DNA from: Bifidobacterium sp. ESL0763
GTDB lineage: Bacteria; Actinomycetota; Actinomycetes; Actinomycetales; Bifidobacteriaceae
Reading direction: 5' to 3'
Assembly (NCBI RefSeq): GCF_029433395.1
Contig: NZ_JAQTHW010000002.1
Span: forward strand, 496,001-560,000
DNA length: 64,000 bases
Shown here: positions 54,568 through 64,000 of the stretch, one piece after another
Layout: the number at the start of each line of letters is the position of its first letter
Position numbering within the stretch: the stretch's first letter is position 1
Made by a program: the position numbers and the translations under genes
Notes under the pieces: model-generated
Seen by the model: the letters and a program-made list of their open reading frames with translations, nothing else
Database searches by the model: none
What the model was told of the DNA's origin: nothing

Positions 54568-55314
54568 CTAGGGCATTGTAGTGGCCGCCGGCGATGATTC
54601 AGCGGTCAGCCGCCAATCGACAGGCCGCGCGCCCATGCGCTGAAGCGCCTCGTTGGTCCGCGAGAAGGGACGGGAGCCGAAGAAGCCGCGCGAGGCCGAA
54701 AGCGGGCTGGGGTGCGGCGACTTGATGATGAAGGCGTTGGTGAGCAGCGGTTCCAGGCTCTGCGCGTTGCGGCCCCAGAGGATCGCCACCAGCGGCTTGG
54801 GGCGGCCCTGCCCGTCCTTGCGGTCGTTGAGCGCGCGCACGGCGGCGTCGGTGATCGCCTCCCAGCCCTTGCCATGGTGGCTGTTGGGCCGGCCGGCCTG
54901 CACGGTCAGACACCGGTTGAGCAGCATCACGCCCTGCCGGCACCAGGGGGTGAGGTCGCCGTTTTCGGGGATGGGCAGGCCGAGGTCCGTGTTCATCTCT
55001 TTGTAGATATTTTGTAAACTTTTCGGCACCGGTCGCACGTCCGGCGCCACGCAGAAACTCAGTCCCACGGGGTGCCCCGGCGTGGGATAGGGGTCCTGGC
55101 CGACGATAAGGACCCTGATCGAGTCGAAGGGGATGGTGAACGCCCGGAGGATGTTGCGGCTGGCGGGCAGGTAGCGGCGCCCGGCGCGCAGCTCGCCGCG
55201 CAGGAAGTCGCCCATGCGGTGCACGTCCGGCTCCACGTCGGAAAGGGCCTCGGCCCAGCCTTTTTCCACCAGTTCGCTCAGCGGTTTGACATGTGTCTGC
55301 TGTGTCTCGTTCAT
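54568..55314 (-). CDS. ung: Uracil-DNA glycosylase, family 1
   Basis: 248 residues. It removes uracil from DNA. Motif A is [16 protein letters not shown] (catalytic Asp near residue 73); Pro replaces the usual His after GQDPY, as in many actinobacteria. Motif B is [15 protein letters not shown] with the catalytic His near 203. The length is usual. The moxR operon lies downstream on the same strand with only 42 bp between; no terminator was seen, so read-through is possible. Confidence 0.95.
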   Translation of the reverse strand: MNETQQTHVKPLSELVEKGWAEALSDVEPDVHRMGDFLRGELRAGRRYLPASRNILRAFTIPFDSIRVLIVGQDPYPTPGHPVGLSFCVAPDVRPVPKSLQNIYKEMNTDLGLPIPENGDLTPWCRQGVMLLNRCLTVQAGRPNSHHGKGWEAITDAAVRALNDRKDGQGRPKPLVAILWGRNAQSLEPLLTNAFIIKSPHPSPLSASRGFFGSRPFSRTNEALQRMGARPVDWRLTAESSPAATTMP

Positions 55315-55463
55315 GGGAACGATTCTAGGAGCCAGGGCCTATCTCGTCCCCGGCTTTCCGCGGGGGTGCCGTGCCTGTATGGTGCGTATGACGTCCGGTA
55401 CGACAAATGGTGTCATACAAACGTTGTCGCAGTAGGGCTTCGGAGGTCCGGCGCGGAAACGCT

Positions 55464-55494
55464 TTGACGGTGCCGGCGGTTAAAGTTGTAGACT
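55464..55494 (+). promoter_or_regulatory. Possible promoter of the LytR_C gene
   Basis: TTGACG (55464-55469) and TAGACT (55489-55494) are separated by 19 bp, upstream of the ribosome site AAGGAA. Confidence 0.4.
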
Positions 55495-55530
55495 GGTTTA
55501 TTGAAAAGGGATTTGCACGGAAGGAATAAA

Positions 55531-56124
55531 ATGGCTCACGACGAAGAGAACTCCTTTGATTCGCTTCAGAAGGATGTGTTCGACAACCCACCCCAGGGGC
55601 CGGTCGGGGTACATCGTGGCAACACCCCGCTGATCAAGCGCCTGATTCCCTATATCGTCGTCCTCGTCGTGGCGGTGCTCGCGGGCCTGCTGGTCTACGG
55701 CATCTATTCCGGCAATCTGTCCAAGGCCTTCGGCGGCCATGAGGACACCCAGCAGCAGACGGTGGCGCCCAAGAAGGTTGTCAAGAAGAAGGTCGTGAAG
55801 AAGAAGACCGTCAAGAAGGACGATTCCGCCGCCACCCAGCAGCAGCCCGCGCCCACGGTCAACAAGTCGACCGCCGTCGCCGTCATCAACGCCACGCAGA
55901 CCTCCGGCTACGCCAAGCAGAAGGCGGCCGTGCTGCAGAACGCCGGCTACACCCAGGTCTCCGCGGCCAACCCCACCGGCCAGGTCCCCTCCTCCTCGGT
56001 GGTCTACTACCAGAACGACGCCGACAAGGCGACCGCCCAGGACGTGGCCAACCTGCTCGGCATCTCCGCGGTGCAGCAGCAGACCGGCACCTCCGCGCCG
56101 ATCGAGGCCGTGCTGCTCAACTGA
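55531..56124 (+). CDS. Membrane protein with LytR C-terminal domain
   Basis: 197 residues from ATG 55531 (AAGGAA upstream). A cytoplasmic N-terminus of about 35 residues, one membrane helix (LIPYIVVLVVAVLAGLLVYGIY), a Lys-rich VVKKK linker, then the LytR_C domain (STAVAVINATQTSGYAKQKAAVLQNAGY) that ends the protein. LytR_C domains occur at the end of LCP cell-wall ligases and as stand-alone anchors; the partner is unknown. It is a single-gene unit with its own promoter and terminator. Confidence 0.88.
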   Translation: MAHDEENSFDSLQKDVFDNPPQGPVGVHRGNTPLIKRLIPYIVVLVVAVLAGLLVYGIYSGNLSKAFGGHEDTQQQTVAPKKVVKKKVVKKKTVKKDDSAATQQQPAPTVNKSTAVAVINATQTSGYAKQKAAVLQNAGYTQVSAANPTGQVPSSSVVYYQNDADKATAQDVANLLGISAVQQQTGTSAPIEAVLLN

Positions 56125-56137
56125 GTCTCCTGTCTCG

Positions 56138-56166
56138 AACGCCCGTCGCACACCGGCGGGCGTTTC
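56138..56166 (+). terminator. Terminator of the LytR_C gene
   Basis: AACGCCCG and CGGGCGTT pair around an 11-nt loop and run into TCGC. It lies 14 bp past the stop. Confidence 0.7.
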
Positions 56167-56333
56167 GCTTGCCGGTCGCCTGTCATTCGTCCGTATTAGT
56201 TGTCTCTACGGCGTGTTGCCGTGCAAATGACCATACGAGTGCATATACTTGTGCCTAAGCCGCAAAGGGCGTTCGGAATCAGCCGGATGCTTGCTCAGTT
56301 TGGTGTGGCTTCTCGAATGAGAGAATGGTTATT

Positions 56334-56537
56334 ATGGCACAAGGTACCGTGAAATTCTTCAACGCTGGCAAAGGCTACGGCTTCATCAGCCCTGATGATG
56401 GAAGCGAAGATGTCTTCGTCCATTACTCGGCTATCCAGAGCGAGGGCTTCAAGAAGCTCGACGATGGAGACAAGGTCGAGTATGAGTTCGAGCAGGGCCC
56501 CAAGGGCCTGCAGGCCACCACGGTCACCAAGCTGTGA
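56334..56537 (+). CDS. cspA: Cold-shock protein, single CSD
   Basis: 67 residues from ATG 56334 ([19 protein letters not shown]). An RNA chaperone with RNP1 KGYGFI and RNP2 DVFVHYSAI intact. Three extra in-frame codons upstream (from 56325) are unlikely. TATACT (56244-56249) could be the -10 box, giving a leader of about 80 nt, usual for cold-induced csp mRNAs. groEL lies downstream, with CIRCE operators in between. Confidence 0.95.
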   Translation: MAQGTVKFFNAGKGYGFISPDDGSEDVFVHYSAIQSEGFKKLDDGDKVEYEFEQGPKGLQATTVTKL

Positions 56538-56664
56538 ACGCATAGGTCTTTAACGCTTTAGTCGGAACCGGTTCCGGTGCGCTTTCTGGCGCGCCGGGCC
56601 GGTTCTGTCGTATCCGGAGGTCTGCGCGGTTCCGTTTCATGCCAACAGCGCAATTTCGCCGGTA

Positions 56665-56691
56665 TTGGCACTCGGGCATCGAGAGTGCTAA
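56665..56691. promoter_or_regulatory. CIRCE operator 1 upstream of groEL
   Basis: TTGGCACTC-N9-GAGTGCTAA, one base off the HrcA consensus TTAGCACTC-N9-GAGTGCTAA. Confidence 0.92.
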
Positions 56692-56699
56692 TCTGTGGG

Positions 56700-56726
56700 T
56701 TAGCACTCGAAATCCGACAGTGCTGA
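56700..56726. promoter_or_regulatory. CIRCE operator 2 upstream of groEL (weaker)
   Basis: TTAGCACTC-N9-CAGTGCTGA: the left arm is perfect and the right arm has two changes. It starts 8 bp after CIRCE 1. Confidence 0.75.
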
Positions 56727-56737
56727 CCGGCAGCTGA

Positions 56738-58429
<1,692 letters not shown>

Positions 58430-58479
58430 TCGGTAGGTGAGGCCGGGCCCCGGGAGGGGCAGGGCCTGCGCATCCGATG

Positions 58480-58516
58480 AACGTGCGCTTCCGCCCTTGC
58501 GGCGGGAGCGCACGTT
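58480..58516. terminator. Terminator between groEL and the WXG100 gene
   Basis: AACGTGCGCT-x-CCGCC and GGCGG-x-AGCGCACGTT form a long stem with a 5-nt loop between the two convergent genes, followed by TTGCT on +. Confidence 0.8.
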
Positions 58517-58570
58517 TGCTGTCTGCGCGGTGTCGCGCACGCGTCGGCGAGCGCTTGCCGCCGCGCCCGC

Positions 58571-58864
58571 CTATCGCGTGGCGAAGAGGCGCGAGGCCTG
58601 GCTCTCGGCGTCGGAGTAGACGTTGGAGGCCTGCGTCAGGGCCCGTTGGATCGACTCCAGCGACTGCTCCATCTGCTGCTGGGCCGAGCGCCATTGCGCC
58701 GCCACTGCGTTGAACTGGGTGGCCGCGCCGCCCTTCCAGACGCCCTGCAGCGCGTTGAGGTTGTTGTACATCCCCGACACCGCCTCGCGTATCGAGCCCA
58801 CGGAGGCGGAGACCGCCCCACTCGCGCTCTGGATCTGTTCCGAATCGACTTGGTACTGTGGCAT
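58571..58864 (-). CDS. WXG100-family protein (EsxA-like)
   Basis: 97 residues from ATG 58864. Typical helix-turn-helix of type VII secretion substrates, with W-K-G at residues 43-45 (LQGVWKGGAATQFNAV) and a second helix ending QASNVYSDAESQASRLFATR. The YxxxD-type signal is present as YSDAE after the second helix. No FtsK/SpoIIIE-type EccC gene is in the window, so the secretion machine must be elsewhere. It is divergent from the TPM-domain gene. Confidence 0.93.
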   Translation of the reverse strand: MPQYQVDSEQIQSASGAVSASVGSIREAVSGMYNNLNALQGVWKGGAATQFNAVAAQWRSAQQQMEQSLESIQRALTQASNVYSDAESQASRLFATR

Positions 58865-58949
58865 GTTCGCTTCTTTCTCTGTCTGGTTGTGCTTGTCGTG
58901 CCGGCGGCGGTTTCCTCTGAGGTGGAACCCAGCCGCTAGAATCGAGCGT

Positions 58950-59798
58950 ATGTCTGATGGCAACGAAACTCGGCCGATTCCGGCCACTGTGGTCGAACGC
59001 TTCGGCGAAACGCGCCCCCTCGGCGTGTCGCGTGCCCTCGAAAGTGGCCTGAGGGCGCTCTGCGCAACGCTTGCCACCGTATTGACGGCCGTATTGTGGA
59101 TAACTCTCCCCGCCGGCTCCGCCATGGCCCAGGACGCCCCCAAGGCCCCCATGCGCCAGACGGTCTCCGCCAACATCACCGACCCGCAGAACCTGCTGGG
59201 CGGAAGCGTCTCCAAGGTCTCCGACGAGATCGCCTCCACCCGCGAGAAGACCGGCGTCAACGTGCGCCTGCTCTACCTGGAGCAATTCGCCGGCGCCAAG
59301 GACCCGAACGCGTGGGTGGCCGGGGTGCTCAGGTCGCTCAAGCCCGCGCCCAACACCGTCATGCTCGCCGTGGCCTCCAAGGACGGCAAGCTGGTGGTGG
59401 CCGCCTCGCAGAACTCGGACCAATGGCTCAAGAGCTCCGGCAACGTCGACAAGCTCTCCCAGGCGGCGCTCGACCCGATCGACAGGACCGACGTGCCCGA
59501 CTGGTCCGGCTCGGCCATCGCCATGATGGAGGAGATCAAGACCCTCAAGCGCCATTCGACCATGATGCGCACCGCGCTCGTCGTGGCCATCGTGGTGGTG
59601 GCGCTGCTCGCCGTGGCGCTCATCGTCTTCGTGCTCGTCAGGAGGAACCGGTCCGGTGGAGGCAAGGGTCGCCAGGCCGGTGATGCGGCGGACGCTGGCG
59701 GCACAGGAGATGCGTCCATCGCCGGATCGGGAGGCAAACGTGTCTCCGGGAGCAAGGGAACCGGAGGGCCGTCGGGGCCACGCCACAAACGCCATTAG
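58950..59798 (+). CDS. Secreted/membrane TPM-domain protein
   Basis: 282 residues from ATG 58950. An N-terminal signal-type helix (LCATLATVLTAVLWITLPAGSAMA) is followed by a TPM-type (TLP18.3/Psb32) domain of about 130 residues, with GVNVRLLYLEQFAGAKDPNAWV and LAVASKDGKLVVAASQNS. A C-terminal membrane helix (ALVVAIVVVALLAVALIVFVLV) and a basic G/K/S-rich tail follow. TPM domains are linked to envelope stress or protein repair. It has no ribosome site and may be leaderless. It is divergent from the WXG100 gene across 85 bp. Confidence 0.8.
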   Translation: MSDGNETRPIPATVVERFGETRPLGVSRALESGLRALCATLATVLTAVLWITLPAGSAMAQDAPKAPMRQTVSANITDPQNLLGGSVSKVSDEIASTREKTGVNVRLLYLEQFAGAKDPNAWVAGVLRSLKPAPNTVMLAVASKDGKLVVAASQNSDQWLKSSGNVDKLSQAALDPIDRTDVPDWSGSAIAMMEEIKTLKRHSTMMRTALVVAIVVVALLAVALIVFVLVRRNRSGGGKGRQAGDAADAGGTGDASIAGSGGKRVSGSKGTGGPSGPRHKRH

Positions 59799-60055
59799 CT
59801 CCGGCGGCGGCCCGAGCCGTTGCGGCGCGTCGTATGGATGGCGGTCGGCTCGGTAGGGCATCGCCATGCAACGGTCGGCAACGATGCCCGCCAACATATG
59901 CCCATGGCATAGTTTTCGGCACAGGTACTACGTAAGTCCAGGCTTCATCAGGTATCCAAAAGCCATGCCGCTCAAGGCAAGGCCGGCCTTGTGCGTCCTC
60001 TGCGGCCCCGTCCCTCGCGGCCAGCGGTCCGCGTATCGTTGGGCGTACAGGCGGC

Positions 60056-60072
60056 GTTCAGGAAACGTTCAG
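60056..60072 (+). promoter_or_regulatory. PHO-box-like direct repeat upstream of the response regulator
   Basis: GTTCAG (60056) and GTTCAG (60067) are repeated at exactly 11 bp. OmpR/PhoP-type regulators bind such 11-bp direct repeats (the Streptomyces PHO box is GTTCACC). It ends 22 bp before the regulator start, so autoregulation is possible. Confidence 0.55.
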
Positions 60073-60094
60073 AGTGGAGGGCGAGGCTTACAGC

Positions 60095-60838
60095 ATGAGC
60101 AAAACAATAGAAGCGTCGATCGTGGTGGTGGACGACGAGCCGTCCATCCGTGAGCTGCTGGTGGCCTCGCTGCATTTCTCCGGGTTCGCGGTCAAGACCG
60201 CGGCCTCCGGGTCCGAGGCCATCGAGGTCATCGAGAAGACCCACCCCGACCTCATCGTCCTGGATGTCATGCTGCCCGACATCGACGGCTTTACCGTCAC
60301 CCGCCGCATCCGCCAGGAGGGCATCGACGCCCCGGTCCTCTTCCTCACCGCCCGCGACGACACGCAGGACAAGGTGATGGGGCTGACGGTGGGCGGCGAC
60401 GACTACGTCACCAAACCCTTCAGCCTCGAGGAGGTCGTCGCACGCATCCGCGCCATCCTGCGCCGCACCCGCGAGCAGGTGGAGGACGACCCGATCATCC
60501 GCGTCGGCGACCTGGAGATCAACGAGGACTCGCACGACGTGACGCGCGCCGGCCAGTCCATCGACCTGAGCCCCACCGAATACAAGCTGCTGCGCTACCT
60601 GATGGACAACGAGGGGCGCGTGCTCTCCAAGGCCCAGATCCTCGACCACGTCTGGCAGTACGACTGGGGCGGCGACGCGGCCATCGTCGAATCCTACATC
60701 TCCTACCTGCGCAAGAAGGTCGACGGCATCGAGGTCGCCGGCGAGGACGGCGCCAAGCGCAAGGTCGACCCGCTGATCGAGACCAAGCGCGGCATCGGCT
60801 ACATGATCCGCGCGCCCAAGAGCGCCACGGGGCAGTGA
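60095..60838 (+). CDS. OmpR/PhoP-family response regulator
   Basis: 247 residues from ATG 60095 (GAGG nine bases upstream); an earlier GTG 60074 lacks support. The receiver domain has the acidic pocket VVVDDEPS, phospho-Asp in LIVLDVMLPDIDG and VTKPF. The C-terminal winged helix spans DLSPTEYKLLRYLM to RGIGYMI. It probably regulates phosphate or envelope genes, judged from the nearby PHO-box-like repeat. The histidine kinase follows with a 1-nt overlap (TGATG). Confidence 0.92.
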   Translation: MSKTIEASIVVVDDEPSIRELLVASLHFSGFAVKTAASGSEAIEVIEKTHPDLIVLDVMLPDIDGFTVTRRIRQEGIDAPVLFLTARDDTQDKVMGLTVGGDDYVTKPFSLEEVVARIRAILRRTREQVEDDPIIRVGDLEINEDSHDVTRAGQSIDLSPTEYKLLRYLMDNEGRVLSKAQILDHVWQYDWGGDAAIVESYISYLRKKVDGIEVAGEDGAKRKVDPLIETKRGIGYMIRAPKSATGQ

Positions 60839-62808
60839 TGGACATCGTCCGGCAGCCGGTCCCGGTTCCGGCCCCAGCTCCAGGCGCCGGCTCCATGCCA
60901 CCGCAGTCAGGCCCCGGGGCACAGGAGCCCACGGGCCGTTTCGCCAGGCTGCGCAACCGCGCCGTGCACCGCTTCGACGCCGTGCCGCTCTCCACCAAGC
61001 TGGTGGCCTGCATGCTGGTGCTGCTCATGGTCGGCACCTTCGGCATCTCGCTGACGATCCGCCAGCTGGTCGGCAACTACCTGCTGGGCAAGACCGACGA
61101 GCAGCTACTTGACCAGGCCCAGCTGGTCTATAACAACGTCGACCTGCTCAGCCAGCGTGATGACGACGGCACCTCGGCGGGGCCCAACGACTACTTCATG
61201 CAGATCCGCGACGTGGAGGGCAACATCGTCAGCACACCGTTGGTGCCCGTGCTGCGCGACAACATCATCGCCGAGCCGGTGCTGCCCGCCAGCGGCTCGA
61301 AGGGCAAGATCGAGCTGGGCAAGCCGTTCACCACCGGCTCCAAGGTGCGCACCGTCAGTGGGGGAGGCCAAAACGACAGCCGCGCGCTCGAGGATGCCCA
61401 GGCCCCTTGGCGAGTGCTCGCCCTCGAAGGCCGCGAGCGGGGCCCCGACGGCACCAGCGTGGTGAGGATGGTCGTCTACATCGGCGTCTCCCTGGGCGAC
61501 CAATACGACATCACCAAGACGCTCACGCAGTACTCGATACTGGTGAGCATCATCATCGTGCTGCTCGGCGCCGTGGCCGCCACGTTCATCATCCAGCGCA
61601 CGCTGCTGCCGCTCAAGCGCATCGAGAAGACCGCCGCTCAGATCGCCGCCGGTGACCTGAGCCAACGTGTGCCCACCATGCCCGTCAACACCGAGGTCGG
61701 CTCCCTGGCCGCCTCCCTCAACGCCATGCTCGCCCGCATCGAGCACGGCTTCCGCGAGCAGCAGGAGACCACCGAGAAGATGAAGCGCTTCGTCTCCGAC
61801 GCCAGCCACGAGCTGCGCACCCCGCTGGCCACCATCCACGGCTATTCCGAGCTCTACAGCATGCAGCGCGAGCTGCCCGGGGCCCTCGAGCGCGCCGACG
61901 AGTCGATCGAGCACATCGAGGCCTCCAGCTCGCGCATGACACTCTTGGTGGAGGACCTGCTCTCGCTGGCCCGGCTCGACGAGGGCCGGGGCATCGACCT
62001 CAACCAGGACGTGCGGCTGGACGCGGTGCTGCGCGACGCCGCCGACGACCTGCACGCCCTCGACCCCGAGCGCGCCATCCGGCTGGGCGTGGTGAGCCTG
62101 GAACACACCCATACCGGGCCTTCGCGGCTGGGATTGGTGGAAGGCGAGCTGCCGCAGGTCGGCCTTCACGGCGACACCTCGCGCCTGCGCCAGGTCGTCA
62201 CCAACATCGTGGGCAACATCCACCGCTACACCCCCTCCGACTCCGCCGTGGAGATCGGGCTGGGCCGCGTGCCGGCCGCGCTGGGCCCTGACGAGCTGGA
62301 GCATATGCCGTCCACCGAGAGGTCGCTGCGCCGGTTCCTCGACGCCGCCGAGGCGACGCAGGCCACGCACGCCGGGATGAGCTGCGCGGTCTTCAGGTTC
62401 ATGGACCACGGCCCGGGCGTGCCCGCCGACCGCCAGTCGCAGATCTTCGAGCGCTTCTACACCGCCGATCCCTCGCGCGCCCGCCAGAAGGGCGGCACCG
62501 GGCTGGGCATGTCGATCGCGCAGGCGGTGGTGCGGGCCCATCACGGACTCATATCCGCCTCCAACACCCCCGGCGGCGGCCTCACGCTCACCGTCGTGCT
62601 GCCCATCGCGCCCTTCGTCGCCGACGAAACGGAGCAGGACGACGGCCGTGGCGACGCCAATGGCCATGCCGGCAAGCCAGGCAAGTCCGGCAAGTCCGCG
62701 AGGACGGGCAAGGCCGGCAGGGGCGCCAGGGCCGAGAAGTCGGGCATGGGCAGGAAGCTGCACCACATGCGCCGCGAACATGAGCGCAAGGCGAAACCGG
62801 CCTCCTAG
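60838..62808 (+). CDS. Sensor histidine kinase
   Basis: 656 residues. A Pro-rich N-terminus, membrane helix 1 (TKLVACMLVLLMVGTFGISL), an external sensor region of about 165 residues, membrane helix 2 (SILVSIIIVLLGAVAATFII), HAMP, the H-box SDASHELRTPLATIHGYSEL, N-box VVTNIVGNIHRYTP, and the G-boxes DHGPGVP and GGTGLGMSI. A basic G/K-rich tail follows. It overlaps the response regulator by one base, so the two are translated together. The signal is unknown; PhoR-like sensing is a possibility. Confidence 0.93.
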   Translation: MDIVRQPVPVPAPAPGAGSMPPQSGPGAQEPTGRFARLRNRAVHRFDAVPLSTKLVACMLVLLMVGTFGISLTIRQLVGNYLLGKTDEQLLDQAQLVYNNVDLLSQRDDDGTSAGPNDYFMQIRDVEGNIVSTPLVPVLRDNIIAEPVLPASGSKGKIELGKPFTTGSKVRTVSGGGQNDSRALEDAQAPWRVLALEGRERGPDGTSVVRMVVYIGVSLGDQYDITKTLTQYSILVSIIIVLLGAVAATFIIQRTLLPLKRIEKTAAQIAAGDLSQRVPTMPVNTEVGSLAASLNAMLARIEHGFREQQETTEKMKRFVSDASHELRTPLATIHGYSELYSMQRELPGALERADESIEHIEASSSRMTLLVEDLLSLARLDEGRGIDLNQDVRLDAVLRDAADDLHALDPERAIRLGVVSLEHTHTGPSRLGLVEGELPQVGLHGDTSRLRQVVTNIVGNIHRYTPSDSAVEIGLGRVPAALGPDELEHMPSTERSLRRFLDAAEATQATHAGMSCAVFRFMDHGPGVPADRQSQIFERFYTADPSRARQKGGTGLGMSIAQAVVRAHHGLISASNTPGGGLTLTVVLPIAPFVADETEQDDGRGDANGHAGKPGKSGKSARTGKAGRGARAEKSGMGRKLHHMRREHERKAKPAS

Positions 62809-63001
62809 CCCAGGGTGGTGCGCGGGGCCGCGCCTTCGTTGCCGTGGGCGGCGATACGTGGCCCGGCGCGACCGCGTATTTTCCCCTTGGCGCCCGGCCC
62901 GCGCGGGTTTGCATAGCGGTTGGGCTAAAATGGAGGAATAGTGGACAAATATCGGCCGGGCATCGCCCGACACGGTCATCAATGAGGCAGTGAGGTGTGC
63001 G

Positions 63002-63391
63002 ATGCCCAGCGGTAAAGTGCGTTGGTTCGATCAGAAACGTGGCTATGGATTCATCACCGATGACCAGGGCAACGACGTGTTCCTGCCGGCCGCGGCCCTG
63101 CCGCAAGGCACGCATACGGTGCGCAAGGGCGCCAAGGTCGTCTTCTCCGTGGTCGACGGACGCAAGGGGCCCCAGGCGATGGACCTGCAGGTCTCCGGGC
63201 CCGCGCCCTCCATTGTGCGCGCCACCCGGCCCAGTCCGGACGACATGGCCGCTATCGTGGAGGACCTGATCAAGCTGCTGGATTCGGCGGGCAACCACCT
63301 GCGCCACCACCGCTACCCGTCGCAGGCCGAAAGCGGCAAGCTCGCGGCACTGCTGCGCGCCGTCGCCGATGATTTCGATGTCGAGGATTGA
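63002..63391 (+). CDS. Cold-shock-domain protein with helical C-terminal extension
   Basis: 129 residues from ATG 63002. The CSD (MPSGKVRWFDQKRGYGFITD) has RNP1 RGYGFI and RNP2 NDVFLPAAAL. Residues 70-129 are helical, rich in Asp/Leu (DDMAAIVEDLIKLLDSAGN, LAALLRAVADDFDVED), and absent from simple Csp proteins. In actinobacteria this form is often next to DUF3027, as here, where that gene starts 7 bp downstream. Function unclear, perhaps RNA binding. Confidence 0.87.
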   Translation: MPSGKVRWFDQKRGYGFITDDQGNDVFLPAAALPQGTHTVRKGAKVVFSVVDGRKGPQAMDLQVSGPAPSIVRATRPSPDDMAAIVEDLIKLLDSAGNHLRHHRYPSQAESGKLAALLRAVADDFDVED

Positions 63392-63398
63392 AGAGGTT

Positions 63399-64000
63399 AT
63401 GACAGAAGATACGTTGGATCCCAAAGCGCTCGCGAAATCCGTGGCGGTCGTCTCCGCCGACGAGCCCGGCGACGTGGGCGATTTCGCCAGCCAGGTCGAG
63501 CTCGGCGACAACGTCACCGACTTCCGCTTTACCTGCCGCAGGCGCGGCTACGAGGGCTGGCAGTGGGCCGTGACCCTTTACCACGACGAGGAACAGGACC
63601 GCTGGACGGTCAACGAGTCCTCGCTGGTGCCCACCGACGATTCCCTGGTCGCCCCCGCCTGGGTGCCTTGGAAAGACAGGCTCGAGGCCGAGGACATCTC
63701 GGTGACCGACGCGCTGGGCACCGACCCGGACGATTCGCGCATGGAGGACGGCTTCCGTCGCACCGGGCCCGCACAAGGTGAATCCAGTGCCGACGACGGC
63801 AAGGTCACTGGAAGTGACGACGGTGCCAACACCGGCAAGGCCGGGACCGGTGCCACGCCGGAGGGCAAGCCTGCCGATGCCACCGGCGGGAACGGCAAGG
63901 ACATCGACCCCGAGACCGGGCTGAGCATCGACGCCGAGGAAGCGATCGAGGACTTCCACCTCTCGCGACGCCACGTGATGAGCCCTCTTGGCCGCTCGCA
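63399..64000 (+). CDS. DUF3027-family protein (3' end outside window)
   Basis: At least 200 codons, open to base 64000. The N-terminus MTEDTLDPKALAKSVAVVS is followed by the DUF3027 core RGYEGWQWAVTLYHDEEQDRWTVNE, LVAPAWVPWKDRLEAEDIS. The C-terminal part seen here is a low-complexity G/D/A/T linker and then FHLSRRHVMSPLGR. This actinobacterial family has no known function. It is 7 bp after the CSD gene and probably cotranscribed. Confidence 0.88.
   Translation, partial: MTEDTLDPKALAKSVAVVSADEPGDVGDFASQVELGDNVTDFRFTCRRRGYEGWQWAVTLYHDEEQDRWTVNESSLVPTDDSLVAPAWVPWKDRLEAEDISVTDALGTDPDDSRMEDGFRRTGPAQGESSADDGKVTGSDDGANTGKAGTGATPEGKPADATGGNGKDIDPETGLSIDAEEAIEDFHLSRRHVMSPLGRS

Noticed and set aside
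55315..55530. Extra gene between ung and the LytR_C gene
   Set aside because: The 216 bp hold only short frames; a promoter explains the sequence better.

Overview
The window looks like chromosomal DNA of a Bifidobacterium or a close relative. The grounds are high GC with strongly GC-rich third codon positions, a Pup/PafA/Dop/ARC tagging cluster with no 20S proteasome genes beside it, an actinobacterial EF-P with a PGKGP loop, a DUF3027 protein, WXG100 proteins, a lone groEL behind CIRCE operators, and a formate/nitrite channel. The species cannot be named from the sequence alone. Most genes are core genes. The unusual content lies in gene fusions, inserts inside conserved proteins, an envelope/secretion-type operon, and a set of palindromic intergenic repeats.

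Layout. 1-8956: end of a Fur/Zur-type regulator, then a cell-envelope block: an aminoacyl-phosphatidylglycerol synthase-like protein with a membrane esterase, divergent from an LTA-synthase-family enzyme and a GT4 glycosyltransferase. 8970-9138: three 61-bp hairpin units. 9156-12006: threonine aldolase, formate/nitrite channel, a possible Cys-rich small protein and tRNA-His. 12384-17084: purine salvage, with two unrelated adenine deaminase families flanking an NCS2 permease. 17539-24126: translation genes rpsL-rpsG-fusA-tuf, then efp and a NusB-guanylate kinase fusion. 24472-29705: ilvD, rpoZ, metK, cfa. 29931-35797: a degenerate actinobacterial PriA, a HAD phosphatase, fmt and an aldo/keto reductase. 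36005-41552: arc and dop on +, facing pup-pafA on -. 41599-46982: inositol-monophosphatase-like protein, HU, a large flippase-like membrane protein and purB. 47265-54525: an eight-gene minus-strand block (moxR, DUF58, membrane protein, two VWA proteins, a membrane protein, a WXG-like protein and a GHSQG hydrolase), whose first five junctions are all 4-nt overlaps. 54568-58429: ung, a LytR_C protein, a cold-shock protein and groEL. 58571-59798: a WXG100 protein divergent from a TPM-domain protein. 60095-64000: an OmpR-type two-component system, a cold-shock-domain protein and a partial DUF3027 protein.

How the genes fit together. The first block should set surface charge and lipoteichoic acid. 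The purine block imports and deaminates adenine. The Pup block can tag and untag proteins, but its ATPase ends before the proteasome-docking tail, so tagging probably does not feed a proteasome. The moxR-VWA-WXG block reads as an envelope or secretion maturation module whose last products may be exported. Five separate intergenic inverted-repeat elements (near 9.0, 17.2, 24.4, 29.8 and 39.7 kb) share no sequence with one another by eye.
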